Below the pieces are notes generated by a model that saw nothing but the letters and a program-made list of their open reading frames with translations, did no database searches and was not told where the DNA came from. A DNA stretch of 64,000 nucleotides from an uncultured Myxococcales bacterium. Lineage in GTDB: Bacteria; Myxococcota_A; UBA9042. The translations under genes and the position numbers were made by a program. The stretch is taken from positions 1 through 64,000 of the forward strand of contig CAIYBN010000140.1 of NCBI GenBank assembly GCA_903924465.1, in the 5' to 3' direction. Shown here piece after piece: positions 55,277 through 64,000 of the stretch; positions within the stretch are counted from its first letter, which is position 1; each line of letters starts with the position of its first letter.

Positions 55277-58200
55277 ATGCGTAGATGTGTTTGGTTGCAC
55301 TGGATCTGCCTGACGTTCGTCGCGTGCAGCAACGCCAAACCCGTCGACGACGGCGCGAGCGGCGCCTACACCGACATCGTGTTCGGCAGCGACGTCCAGT
55401 TCGGCAAGAAAGACGCGGCGACCAGCAGCGGCGATGTCGGACCGGTGGACAGCAGCCCGGACGATTCGGGCGGACTCAGCGATTCCGGCGCGAGCGATGT
55501 GGCGACCGGCATCGATGCCACCGGCACCACCGACGCGACGCCCGACAGCGCGTTGGACGCCAGCAGCGACACAGTCGCCACGACCGGCTGCGAATTCCCC
55601 GCCAATCCCACGCCCGGCGCATCCGGCGCCTCGTGCAGCGGCAACACGGATTGCGACTCCGGCTACTGCGTCGACTCGCCCAACGGCAAGATTTGCAGCC
55701 AAACCTGCCTCAGCTGCTGCCCGACCGGCTTTCACTGCGCACAGATTTCCGGCAGCTCGGACTCCAGCTACGTCTGCCTCGCGCAGTTCATCGCCTTGTG
55801 CCGTCCATGCAATACCGACGCCGAGTGCGGCGCCATCAACGCCGGCGCGTTGTGCGTCAGTGCCGGTACGGACGGCAGCTTCTGCGGCGGCGCATGCAGC
55901 AAGGACGCCGACTGCCCCGGCGGCTACAGTTGCCAAGCCGTGCAGGGCGAAACAGGCGCGGGCCAGCAGTGCGTGCGGTTGAGCGGGATGTGTTCGTGCT
56001 CGCAGAAATCGATCTTCGACGGCGCGGCGACGACATGCGCGCAAAAGAACAGCTTTGGCAGTTGCTCCGGTACGCGCAAATGCGCACTGAGCGGTTTGAC
56101 GGCGTGCTCGGCCGCCACGCCCGCGCAGGAAGTGTGCAATGGCAAGGACGACAACTGCGACGGTCTCACCGACGGCAGCGACTCGGCGGATTGCGTGCAA
56201 TATTGGAAAGACGGCGACGGCGACGGCGCGGGCGTGGGCGCGAGCCAGTGCCTGTGCGGACCCATCGGCCTGGCCACCGCCACGACCAACGGCGACTGCG
56301 ACGACGATGCGAAGGCGGTCCATCCCGGCGCGAAGGAAATCTGCAACGACATCGACGACAACTGCAACGGTTTGACCGACGAAGGCTGCGACGACGACGG
56401 CGACGGCTACTGCGACGCTGCGATGGTGATTGTCGGTTCGCCTGTCGTCTGCAAGTTCGGCACCAAGGACTGCAACGACAACGACCCGAACGTGCATCCC
56501 AACGCGCCGGAAATTTGCGGCAACGGCGTGGACGACGATTGCAACGGCGTGACCGACGACAACGCCAGCACGACGTTCTACCTGGACAGCGACGGCGACG
56601 GCTTTGGCAACGGCAAGGTCACGCAATCGTCGTGCGCCAAACCGGCCGGCTACGTCACGGTGGCGGGCGATTGCAACGACAACAACGCCGCTGTGCACCC
56701 CGGCGCGGCGGAGATTTGCGACGGCTTGGACAACGACTGCGACGGCGTGACGGACGGCGTGGCCATCAGCGGCTGCACGCCGTTCTACACCGACAGCGAT
56801 GGCGACGGCGCGGGCACGGGCGCGAGCAGCTGCTTGTGCAAGGCGACCGGCTTGTGGACCGCGACGACCAGCGGCGATTGCGACGACAGCAACGCCGCCA
56901 TCCACCCCGGCGCGACGGAAGCCTGCAACGGCGTCGACGACAACTGCAACGGCGTGACCGACGAAGAAGGCGCCACGAGCTGCGTGCAGTACTACCCGGA
57001 CGTGGACGGCGACGGCTACGGCGCCAACGTCAGCGGGCATTGCCTGTGCGCCGCGGATGGCGTGAACACCGTGAAGAAATCGGGCGACTGCGACGACACG
57101 AACGCCAAGATCCATCCCAAGGCGAGCGAAGTGTGCAACGGCCTGGACGATGACTGCGACGGCGTCGTGGATCCGCTCAACTCAGAAGGCTGCAGCAACT
57201 ACTACCTGGACGGCGACGGCGATGGCTATGGCCTGACCAGCGCGGGCGCCAAGTGCCAATGTGCCGCGGCGGGCGTGTACACCGCGCTCCTGGCCGGCGA
57301 CTGCGACGACACCGCGAAGACGGTCTTCCCCGGCGCGACCGAGGTCTGCAACGGCGCGGACGACAATTGCAACGGCGAGATCGACGAAGGTGTGACGACT
57401 CTGTTCTACGTCGACGCGGACAAAGACGGCTACGGCGCACCGGCCGTTTCCGTCGCGGCGTGCAGCGCGCCGCCGGGCTACGTCACGGACAACACGGATT
57501 GCGATGGCTCCAAGGCGAGCGTGCATCCGGGCGCGACCGAGGTCTGCAACGGCATCGACGACAACTGCAACGGCGTGACCGACGAAGGCGTCGGCCAGAC
57601 GTGGTATCAAGACGCGGATGGCGACGGCTTCGGCTCCAGCGTGACCAGCACCGCGTGCAGCCAACCGGCCGGCTACGTCAGCGACCACACCGACTGCGAC
57701 GACACGCGCGCGTCCGTCCATCCGGGCGCGCTCGAGGTGTGCAATAGCCTGGACGACAACTGCAACGGCGTCATCGACGAGGGCGTGGGCCAGACGTGGT
57801 ACCAGGACAGCGATGGCGACAGCTATGGGTCCAGCGTCGTCAGCACCGCGTGCAGCCAGCCGGTCGGCTACGTCGCGGTCTCCGGCGACTGCAACGACGC
57901 CGTGGCCAGCACGCATCCTGGCGCCACGGAGGTCTGCAACGGCGTGGACGACAACTGCAACGGCCAGACCGACGAAGGCGTGAAGCTGAACTTCTATCTG
58001 GACTTTGACGGCGACAAGTACGGCGATACCAGCCAGTTGATCCAGGCCTGCAGCGCGCCGGCCGGCTACGTCAGCGACCACACCGACTGCGACGACACGC
58101 GCGCGTACGTGCACCCGGGCGCGGCGGAGGTCTGCAACGGCTTGGATGACAACTGCAACGGCGCGATCGACGAGGGCGTCACGACCACCTACTATTTGGA

Positions 58201-59119
58201 CAACGACACGGACGGCTTCGGCTCCGGCACGACGCAAAAGGCGTGCAGTCAACCCGCGGGCTACGTCCTGGTCGGCGGCGACTGCAACGACAGCAACGCC
58301 GCCATCCATCCCGGCGCCACCGAGGTCTGCGACGGCGTGGACAACAACTGCAACGGCCAAATCGACGAAGGGGTGACGACAACCTACTACCAGGACGCGG
58401 ACGGCGACACGTTCGGCAGCCCGTTGGTGCCCAAGGTCGCGTGCACGCAGCCAGCCGGCTATGTGACGAACAACCTCGACTGCAACGACGGCAACGCGGC
58501 GATCAGTCCGCTCGCAACAGAACTTTGCGGCGCCGCGAGCGCGCCCAACGGGATCGATGAGAACTGCAATGGCGTGACGGATGAGACGTGTACGGCGCCG
58601 GCTTGTTCAGGTTCTTCGGTCCTTCAAGACTTCACGGACAAAAAGGGCGGGCACGGTTGGAGCCTCGGCAACGGCTGGGTGGACGGTGGCTCCAACAACG
58701 CGTGGGGCGCACTTTGGGCGCTCGTTTATGCGAACGATCCAAGTTCCGGCTACAAGAGCGGCGGAGGCGCGTCGTCCAAGGCGCTGACCGTCCCGGCGGG
58801 CTATAAGTTCGTCCAAGTCGACGTGTCGACGTTCAACAACGTGACCGGCTGCAGTTGCACGGACAATAGTTGCTCGCCCACCGCAACCGACACGAGCATC
58901 ACGCTCACCGTGTCCTTGTCCACCGGCGGCTCGTTTGCACTTGGCCCCTTCGGGACGAGCCAGGATTCAGCCGGTCCCAAGACCGCGAAAGCGCCGCTGC
59001 CAACGAACTGGGCCGGCGGCTCGGTCACCGTTACGTTGACGATCTCTGGAGCGGTGAATTGGGACAGTTGTTACTACGCCGGCATTGGCGTCAGCAAGAT
59101 TGAGGGTGTCTGCAACTGA
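55277..59119 (+). CDS. MopE-repeat, Cys-rich lipoprotein
   Basis: A 1,280-residue lipoprotein. ATG 55277 (AGGA at spacing 5) opens a compact twin-Arg-like basic start MRRCVWLHWICLTFVAC with a lipobox at FVAC; a Ser/Asp-rich tether follows, then a Cys-rich region (~115-270) with small EGF-like clusters. Residues ~285-1105 carry thirteen copies of EVCNGxDDNCNGxxDEG, the MopE-type putative metal-binding motif, alternating with YxDxDGDGxG and DCxDxxxxxHPGA segments that look like calcium- or copper-binding loops. The last ~170 residues are a beta-sandwich (SSVLQDFTDKKGGHGWSLGN) reminiscent of carbohydrate-binding modules. Probably surface-exposed, metal-loaded adhesin or scavenger. Confidence 0.85.
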   Translation: MRRCVWLHWICLTFVACSNAKPVDDGASGAYTDIVFGSDVQFGKKDAATSSGDVGPVDSSPDDSGGLSDSGASDVATGIDATGTTDATPDSALDASSDTVATTGCEFPANPTPGASGASCSGNTDCDSGYCVDSPNGKICSQTCLSCCPTGFHCAQISGSSDSSYVCLAQFIALCRPCNTDAECGAINAGALCVSAGTDGSFCGGACSKDADCPGGYSCQAVQGETGAGQQCVRLSGMCSCSQKSIFDGAATTCAQKNSFGSCSGTRKCALSGLTACSAATPAQEVCNGKDDNCDGLTDGSDSADCVQYWKDGDGDGAGVGASQCLCGPIGLATATTNGDCDDDAKAVHPGAKEICNDIDDNCNGLTDEGCDDDGDGYCDAAMVIVGSPVVCKFGTKDCNDNDPNVHPNAPEICGNGVDDDCNGVTDDNASTTFYLDSDGDGFGNGKVTQSSCAKPAGYVTVAGDCNDNNAAVHPGAAEICDGLDNDCDGVTDGVAISGCTPFYTDSDGDGAGTGASSCLCKATGLWTATTSGDCDDSNAAIHPGATEACNGVDDNCNGVTDEEGATSCVQYYPDVDGDGYGANVSGHCLCAADGVNTVKKSGDCDDTNAKIHPKASEVCNGLDDDCDGVVDPLNSEGCSNYYLDGDGDGYGLTSAGAKCQCAAAGVYTALLAGDCDDTAKTVFPGATEVCNGADDNCNGEIDEGVTTLFYVDADKDGYGAPAVSVAACSAPPGYVTDNTDCDGSKASVHPGATEVCNGIDDNCNGVTDEGVGQTWYQDADGDGFGSSVTSTACSQPAGYVSDHTDCDDTRASVHPGALEVCNSLDDNCNGVIDEGVGQTWYQDSDGDSYGSSVVSTACSQPVGYVAVSGDCNDAVASTHPGATEVCNGVDDNCNGQTDEGVKLNFYLDFDGDKYGDTSQLIQACSAPAGYVSDHTDCDDTRAYVHPGAAEVCNGLDDNCNGAIDEGVTTTYYLDNDTDGFGSGTTQKACSQPAGYVLVGGDCNDSNAAIHPGATEVCDGVDNNCNGQIDEGVTTTYYQDADGDTFGSPLVPKVACTQPAGYVTNNLDCNDGNAAISPLATELCGAASAPNGIDENCNGVTDETCTAPACSGSSVLQDFTDKKGGHGWSLGNGWVDGGSNNAWGALWALVYANDPSSGYKSGGGASSKALTVPAGYKFVQVDVSTFNNVTGCSCTDNSCSPTATDTSITLTVSLSTGGSFALGPFGTSQDSAGPKTAKAPLPTNWAGGSVTVTLTISGAVNWDSCYYAGIGVSKIEGVCN
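56129..58591 (+). repeat. thirteen MopE-type metal-binding repeats
   Basis: Thirteen in-frame copies of the EVCNGxDDNCNGxxDEG motif. The later ones (from about 57320) are the most regular and are separated by the same YxDxDGDxxGS...CSQPxGYV segment, indicating expansion by tandem duplication of a ~180-195 bp unit. The last copy (ELCGAASAPNGIDENCNG) has a longer insertion. Confidence 0.8.
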
Positions 59120-59121
59120 CC

Positions 59122-60225
59122 CTACCCGACCGCCCGCCACCACGGATCCACGCGCACGCCCGCGCGCGGGCCAAACACAATCGGCTCGCCCGGGCGCGGC
59201 TGCCAGACTTCCGCTTGCTCCGTCTGGGCGCGAAGGAACAGTGTCTCCGCCGGTTCCGCCCACGGATGCAGGCCGAGGTCGAAGGTGCCCCAGTGGATCG
59301 GCAGAAACGCGCGGGCGGACATCTGGCTGAATGCCGCGAACGCGCCTTCCGGACCCAAGTGAAAGTCCGCCCAGGCTTGATTCCACGCGCCAATTTCGAA
59401 CAGCACCACGTCAAACGGGCCCAGCGACGCGGCGATGTCGCGGTGTTCGGGCGTCGGCCCGGTATCGCCTGAGAAAAACACACGGTGCTTCGGCCCCAGC
59501 AGCGCAAACCCCGCCCACAGGGTGCGGTTGCGATCGAGCGCGCCGCGACCTGAGAAATGCCGCGCGGGCACCGCCACGATCTCCAGGTCGGCGATCTTGT
59601 ACCCTTCGTGCCAGTCCAGCTCGACAATGCCTGCGGACGGCACGCCCAGCGCTTCCAGGTGCGCGCCCACGCCCAGTGGCGTCAGCACCTTGCCGCTCCA
59701 GCCCGGCGCCGCACCTTGGACCAGACGCCGCCAGGTCTCCGCGCAGAGGTGGTCGTAGTGGTCATGACTCAGCAAAATCGCGTCGATACGCCCGAGCTCC
59801 GAGAGCTGCAGCGGCATCGGATGGAAGCGCTGCGGACCGGCGAACGACACGGGACTCGCGCGCATGCCCCAGACCGGATCGGTCAGCAGGCGCAAACCGT
59901 CGATTTCAATCAGCACAGTGGCGTGACTCAGCCAGGTCAAGCGGAGGCCGCCATCCGGCGCACCGGCGAGACGCTCGCGGGTATCGGTGAGCACGGGAAT
60001 CGTCGCGCCAGGCATGCGCTTCTTCTGGCCGAACAGAAAATCCCCCAGCATCGCGAGGTTCGGACCACTGGGCAGCACCTGCGTGGACACCGTGTTGTGA
60101 AAACGGCCGTCGTGAAACCGCGGCGACGTCTCGATACGCGTTTGACGCTTCTCTTGACGCCGGGCTGTCGGCACATCAACCGCGCTCGCCACGTGTGGAT
60201 CCGCCGGAGGCGTCGCGTCCGTCAT
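59122..60225 (-). CDS. metallo-beta-lactamase-fold hydrolase, NAPE-PLD/UlaG-like
   Basis: A 367-residue enzyme. The metal motif SHDHYDHLC (HxHxDH) and later LFEIGAWNQ, HFSGRG and PIHWGTFDLGLHPW are typical of the L-ascorbate lactonase/N-acyl-phosphatidylethanolamine phospholipase D-like group, often described as outer-membrane-protein-Romulus-like hydrolases. The substrate is unknown; a phospholipid or lactone is possible. ATG 60225 follows the upstream stop with no gap, so the two hydrolases are translationally coupled. The stop is 2 bp from that of the MopE lipoprotein (convergent). Confidence 0.85.
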   Translation of the reverse strand: MTDATPPADPHVASAVDVPTARRQEKRQTRIETSPRFHDGRFHNTVSTQVLPSGPNLAMLGDFLFGQKKRMPGATIPVLTDTRERLAGAPDGGLRLTWLSHATVLIEIDGLRLLTDPVWGMRASPVSFAGPQRFHPMPLQLSELGRIDAILLSHDHYDHLCAETWRRLVQGAAPGWSGKVLTPLGVGAHLEALGVPSAGIVELDWHEGYKIADLEIVAVPARHFSGRGALDRNRTLWAGFALLGPKHRVFFSGDTGPTPEHRDIAASLGPFDVVLFEIGAWNQAWADFHLGPEGAFAAFSQMSARAFLPIHWGTFDLGLHPWAEPAETLFLRAQTEQAEVWQPRPGEPIVFGPRAGVRVDPWWRAVG

Positions 60226-60993
60226 TCACTTCTCCGCGTTCAGCGTCATCAGCGGCTGGAGCCCGTCCAGCCGGCCGGTATGGGCGAAAATCAGCGTCTT
60301 TACGTCCAGATGCTGCGCCAGCAATTTGCCGACCAGATCCTTGAGCGTTTGGCGATTCTGCGCCGGATCGTCCGTAAACACCTTGGGCGCCGGCTGGACC
60401 TTGCCGTCCGTGGTCGCGCCCGCGCTGTCGCCGAGGAACAGGTCGCCATCCACCCAATACGCCGCGCTGCCAGGCGTGTGGCCGGGAATCGAGAAGACGT
60501 GCACTGCGCGGTTGCCAACTTGCACGACTTCGCCGTCGGCCAGCCCGCGCGTCACGTGCACACCGGTCGGCTTGATGGGCATGAACTGGGAAATCAGCCC
60601 GTGCCCGCCCGCGCGCCCTTCAGCGAGCGGAATATCCGCCGCCAGCGCGTACACTTTGGCGTCCGCAAACAGCGGCGCCGCGGCCAGGTGATCGCGGTGC
60701 CCGTGGGTCAGGAAGATGGCCGTCACGGCGTGGGCATCCAGTTTCATCGCCGCCAATTCCGCCAGGATCGCCGTGCCCTTCTTGTCGTCGCCTGCGTCGA
60801 TCAGCGCAACCTTGCCGTCGCCGACGTCGAGAATATCCGCGGTCACGAAGCCGTCCTTGACCACGTGGACAAAGCCGTCCACGACGCCGGGCGCGATGTC
60901 CGACTTGCCGACAAACGCCGACGCGATGAGGCCGGCAAAGATCGCGATGACCAGCACGACGAGCGCGAGCAGGCTCAAGAGAATCCGTTTCAT
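60226..60993 (-). CDS. membrane-anchored metallo-beta-lactamase-fold hydrolase
   Basis: A 255-residue protein. An N-terminal hydrophobic segment (ILLSLLALVVLVIAIFAGLI) anchors or exports it. The catalytic part has THGHRDHLAA (HxHxDH), IPGHTPGSAAYWV and FLGDSAG, all in the glyoxalase-II-like arrangement with a two-metal site expected in the periplasm. Good AGGAG ahead of ATG 60993. Paired with the unanchored hydrolase downstream. Confidence 0.88.
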   Translation of the reverse strand: MKRILLSLLALVVLVIAIFAGLIASAFVGKSDIAPGVVDGFVHVVKDGFVTADILDVGDGKVALIDAGDDKKGTAILAELAAMKLDAHAVTAIFLTHGHRDHLAAAPLFADAKVYALAADIPLAEGRAGGHGLISQFMPIKPTGVHVTRGLADGEVVQVGNRAVHVFSIPGHTPGSAAYWVDGDLFLGDSAGATTDGKVQPAPKVFTDDPAQNRQTLKDLVGKLLAQHLDVKTLIFAHTGRLDGLQPLMTLNAEK

Positions 60994-61084
60994 GCAAACT
61001 CCTGGTTTCGGCGGTCGAAGCGGTCACGACCGCGACCGGTCCCATAGCCCCGGTCGACCGCGTTGTCAAAGTGAATGAGCCAAC

Positions 61085-63130
61085 TTACCGCGCGGCGCGC
61101 AAACGTTCCGCGCGGTAGTAGCCAATCAGGTAGCCGTTTGGACCGGGTGGCAGATGATGGGCCGGCGGATCCGGCCTGGGCAACAAATTCCGTTCGACCA
61201 GAGGCGACAGCGCATAGTGCAGGCGCGCGGCGCGACAGGCGTCGATGACGGACTGCATGTTGCCTGCGCTGTCCGCGATTTCCATCCAGCAGCTCATGCC
61301 GAGATAGACAACCAAATCCGCGGACGGCGGCGGCCAGGCGTTGTGCTGATGCGCCGCAATGAGGTCGAGCCATTCGGCCGAGCGGTGGGCCCGCACGAGC
61401 GGCAATTCCGGATAGCCACCGAACGCCGCCGTTGGGCTCAGCGCCAGCAGGCTGAAATGCTGGGGCAGCGCGGGCGCCGTCTCCTCCAGAAACTCCCACT
61501 CGTCCTGAGAAGCGGAAAGCCGGGTCACTACCGGCAGGCGGGTCGCGAACTGGGCAACGGCGACCAGGGCAACGGCCGTGGCCGCCAGCCGCACCGAGAA
61601 CCAGGTGGCCAACGCGTCCGCCGCGCGCGCCGCCAGCGGCAACACCAAGGCGACGGGAACGATTTGCACGCGTTCCACGTAAGCGCCGACATTGGCAAAA
61701 AAGCTGAGTTCAACAGCGGTCAGCGCACCGTGAACGCCCAGGACCCAGAGCGTCGGCCGCCACAAACCGTGACGCAGCGCCCACACCGTACCCAGCAGTC
61801 CGAGAGCGAGGAGGGCCGGCGACGTCATCCCATCGGCGAGCAGCGCGTAGTGGGCAAAATTCGGTCGGGACGGTCGGTGACCAGACGCGCCCGCGTTCGC
61901 CAGCAGGTGCGCGAGGAAGAAGGCCGCCACCGGCAGCAGAAACACCCACAGCTGGCGCCGCCGCAAAATGGACTGGCCGGAGAGCAACCAGAATGCCGCC
62001 AGCGCGACCGGAGCCAGTAGCCACTCCGGGCGCATTTGCGTGGCGAGCACCAAGCTCAGCGCACACACCGTCAGATGCAACCAGGACGGCCGCGCGAGCC
62101 ACGCGTGCCACGCCACCACGCTGCCGCACAGCAGCACAAGTCCCCAGGACCAGCTTTCTTCGCAGGCGGAATAGCGCACGTGCATCGGCAGCAAGGCGAG
62201 CAGCAGCCCGGTCAGCCACACCGACGGTCGCCAGCCGAACAGCGCGGCATCCAGCGCCATCAGCAGCGGCACGGAGAGCACCGAGCCCAGCAGGTCCAGC
62301 TTGAACAAGTTCTCGATATCGCGGTGGTTGAGCAAATGGAGCAGCAGCGCCGGCGCGGAAAGTGCTTCGCCATGCACGCTCGGCAAACTGGGGTCCGTCA
62401 GAAAAATGGTGGTGTTCGCGGCGTGGTAGAACTCATGCAGCAGCGTCTGCGGCGCCCAGAGCAAACGCACGATGAGCGCGAGCACCAGCAGCGCGGCCAT
62501 TCCGAGCATCTGCGGCAGCGTCGGCCGGTGCGTTTGCAACCAGCGGGACAACGCGAGCGCGGCCGCCAGGATCAAGGCCAGCCAGAGAACCAGGATCTCC
62601 AGGCGATTGTTTTCGCGCAGCGTTTGCCAAGCGGTCAGGACCGGACGGGCGGCGACACTGAAATGCAGGCCAGACGCGGACGCGGCGGGCACGATCGGCG
62701 CTTTCGGGTGCTGCGACCGCCACGGCCCCGGCAAGGCGAGTTGCCCCGCCAGCTTCGTCGCTTCTTGCACGAGCGTGGTCGGCGCCTCGGGCAAGCTGTG
62801 CGCCTGGAGCTGCGGCGTCGCACCAGCGACCGTCAACGTCAGCCACCAACCCGGCGCACTGGAGCCATCGTGCATGCGCAGACGCACGCGATCCGCGGAA
62901 ATCGCCACGTCCGCGACGCGCCACGGCGGCAGCACCACGGCGCCTTCGGTCAGCGGCCCCAACCACTGCAGCACCGCCGGTTCCTGACCGGCGCCAAGCG
63001 ACCAATTCTGGTCCACGCCTTGGCTCCACGCCGGCATCGCGAGAAACAGCGCCACCAGCGGCAGCCAGCGCACCAGGTGCACGCACAGCGCCCGCCAAAT
63101 CGTCTGCCGCTTCACGCCCTTCGCAGCCAA
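61085..63130 (-). CDS. multispan membrane protein, glycosyltransferase-like
   Basis: A 681-residue protein. A signal/first helix (LPLVALFLAMPAWSQG) is followed by a ~150-residue periplasmic domain and then about ten membrane segments; the general plan, with LLHEFYHAANTTIF and an RYSACEESWSWGLVLL loop, is like GT-C polyprenyl-phosphate sugar transferases, though no DD or DE motif is clear. Its C-terminal ~120 residues are soluble. I choose TTG 63130 because AGGAG lies five bases ahead; TTG 63163 and GTG 63115 are alternatives. It precedes the hydrolase pair by 91 bp on the same strand. Confidence 0.6.
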   Translation of the reverse strand: MAAKGVKRQTIWRALCVHLVRWLPLVALFLAMPAWSQGVDQNWSLGAGQEPAVLQWLGPLTEGAVVLPPWRVADVAISADRVRLRMHDGSSAPGWWLTLTVAGATPQLQAHSLPEAPTTLVQEATKLAGQLALPGPWRSQHPKAPIVPAASASGLHFSVAARPVLTAWQTLRENNRLEILVLWLALILAAALALSRWLQTHRPTLPQMLGMAALLVLALIVRLLWAPQTLLHEFYHAANTTIFLTDPSLPSVHGEALSAPALLLHLLNHRDIENLFKLDLLGSVLSVPLLMALDAALFGWRPSVWLTGLLLALLPMHVRYSACEESWSWGLVLLCGSVVAWHAWLARPSWLHLTVCALSLVLATQMRPEWLLAPVALAAFWLLSGQSILRRRQLWVFLLPVAAFFLAHLLANAGASGHRPSRPNFAHYALLADGMTSPALLALGLLGTVWALRHGLWRPTLWVLGVHGALTAVELSFFANVGAYVERVQIVPVALVLPLAARAADALATWFSVRLAATAVALVAVAQFATRLPVVTRLSASQDEWEFLEETAPALPQHFSLLALSPTAAFGGYPELPLVRAHRSAEWLDLIAAHQHNAWPPPSADLVVYLGMSCWMEIADSAGNMQSVIDACRAARLHYALSPLVERNLLPRPDPPAHHLPPGPNGYLIGYYRAERLRAAR

Positions 63131-63332
63131 AGCATCTCCTGTGCACACGCGCGCACGCCCCAATCACCGGGCGTCGGGCAGTCTGGACTGCCGCGGATCC
63201 TCAGTCAAGTTGGCATTTTGGGTCTGATTTTCCAGTATTTCGACCCGCCGCGGCCGCACTTGCTGGCGAAACCCGTCCGGCAAGCTAACTTGCTGGGGGA
63301 GGTTTGGATTCCCCATCGCTCGCTACCCGTTC

Positions 63333-64000
63333 TTGGCGGACGCGACAAACAACGGCTCTACGGTTCTTCTCGTTCGCCATCGCCACCGGCTCCTGCCTGC
63401 CGCGCCGCTGCTGCTCGTCGCGGCGTTGTGTCTCGCGCGCCCTGCGCATGGCCAATCGGTCGAGTTGCCCGCGCACGCGACCACGGCGGTGACGTTGCCG
63501 GCCGTGATTGACATCATCCAGGTCACCGGCCTGCACCGGACGAAGCTGGCCATTGTGCTGCGCGAATTGCCGTTCGGCCGCGGCGATCGCGTCGATCAGA
63601 AGACCTGGGATTTCGCCATCACCCGCCTATGGAACCTCGGCATCATCGGCGACATCCACGCCGACGTGGTCAAGCGCCACGGCAAGGTTATCGCGGTCAT
63701 CGCCGTGTCCGAACGCTGGACGCTCAATCCACTGCTCGCTTTTGGCATGGGCGGCGGCGTCGGCTGGTTCCGCATCGGCGCGACCGATTCCAACATCGCC
63801 GGGCAGTTCCTCGAAGCAGGCGCGCAGTACCAGCGTTTCAACGCTTTCAATGGCTTCCAGGCCTGGCTGCGCGACCCGCGCCTCGTCGGCAAACGCTTTG
63901 ACTGGATGATCATCGCCGACCAGCTCGTCCGCCCACGCGGCGACTTTGGCGACCGCCGCTTGCGTTTCGCCAGCGAGTTCGCATGGATGAGTTGGCGCGA
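63333..64000 (+). CDS. Omp85/POTRA-type outer-membrane protein (5' part, runs off the window)
   Basis: An open frame running to the window end. A signal-like segment (LLPAAPLLLVAALCLARPAHGQ) leads to a POTRA-like domain: IDIIQVTGLHRTKLAIVLRE, LPFGRGDRVDQKTWDFAITR, LWNLGIIGDIHADVV, KVIAVIAVSERWTLNPLLAF. The following region with Gly/aromatic alternation starts a beta-barrel. This suggests an Omp85/TamA-like or surface-antigen protein. The start is uncertain: no ATG or GTG precedes the signal in frame, TTG 63333 lacks a Shine-Dalgarno, while GGGGGAGG at 63294 precedes a TTG in another frame. Confidence 0.6.
   Translation, partial: MADATNNGSTVLLVRHRHRLLPAAPLLLVAALCLARPAHGQSVELPAHATTAVTLPAVIDIIQVTGLHRTKLAIVLRELPFGRGDRVDQKTWDFAITRLWNLGIIGDIHADVVKRHGKVIAVIAVSERWTLNPLLAFGMGGGVGWFRIGATDSNIAGQFLEAGAQYQRFNAFNGFQAWLRDPRLVGKRFDWMIIADQLVRPRGDFGDRRLRFASEFAWMSWR

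Overview
The window reads as chromosomal DNA of a GC-rich Gram-negative predator or soil type bacterium, most likely a myxobacterium-related lineage (Myxococcota or close deltaproteobacterial relatives). The evidence is indirect: several Cys-rich lipoproteins with Asp/Ser/Thr-rich tethers, MopE-type and slime-mould-type Cys repeats, eukaryote-like Ser/Thr kinases, an RND pump with TolC, an Omp85/POTRA protein and a bacterial lipoxygenase. No rRNA, tRNA, CRISPR array or transposase was seen. Genes are dense, and many pairs abut or overlap by a few bases.

Layout. 1-2.7 kb: tail of an unknown gene, a decayed 5' copy of a short-chain fatty-acid transporter gene with a small lipoprotein gene behind it, then the intact transporter (AtoE family). 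2.7-4.6 kb: two divergent Cys-rich lipoproteins. 4.7-7.6 kb: a PAP2-like membrane protein, convergent with a two-gene FHA / VWA-FHA operon. 7.8-10 kb: cyanophycinase convergent with citrate synthase. 10.3-19.3 kb: a four-gene minus-strand operon, TolC-like / MdtA-like / MdtB-like / MdtC-like, coding for a tripartite drug or bile-salt type efflux pump with two RND permeases. 19.5-21.8 kb: a host-attachment family protein, an isopropylmalate/isocitrate dehydrogenase family enzyme and an outer-membrane barrel protein.

21.86-36.36 kb is the most unusual block: a twelve-gene plus-strand locus for a phage-tail-like contractile injection system. In order it has an assembly protein with a zinc ribbon, a 53-codon DUF6760-like gene with no canonical start codon, one sheath, one tube protein with a long N-terminal extension, a ~1,079-residue low-complexity protein, a LysM baseplate protein, a gpD/VgrG-like hub, a small zinc-ribbon protein, gp25, a baseplate-J protein, a PASTA-fused tail protein I and a 513-residue cluster protein. 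No AAA+ ATPase, gpV/PAAR spike, classical tape measure or fibre gene is recognisable although both flanks are in the window.

36.4-37.6 kb: prfB, with the classic +1 programmed frameshift. 37.9-44.3 kb: a 2,125-residue lipoprotein made of nested Cys repeats and a C-terminal seven-repeat RCC1 propeller. 44.5-48 kb: a small exported protein, a lipoxygenase with every iron ligand in place, and beside it a catalase-like/allene-oxide-synthase-like protein that seems to have lost the proximal haem tyrosine, suggesting an oxylipin operon. 48-55.1 kb: a signalling pair, a kinase-ATPase-GAF-nucleotide cyclase giant followed by a kinase with an N-terminal cyclic-nucleotide-binding domain. 55.3-59.1 kb: a MopE-repeat lipoprotein. 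59.1-63.1 kb (minus): two metallo-beta-lactamase-fold hydrolases and a multispan glycosyltransferase-like protein. 63.3 kb-end: the 5' part of an Omp85/POTRA-type gene.

All assignments come from reading the translated sequence and from remembered family motifs; no database search was run.
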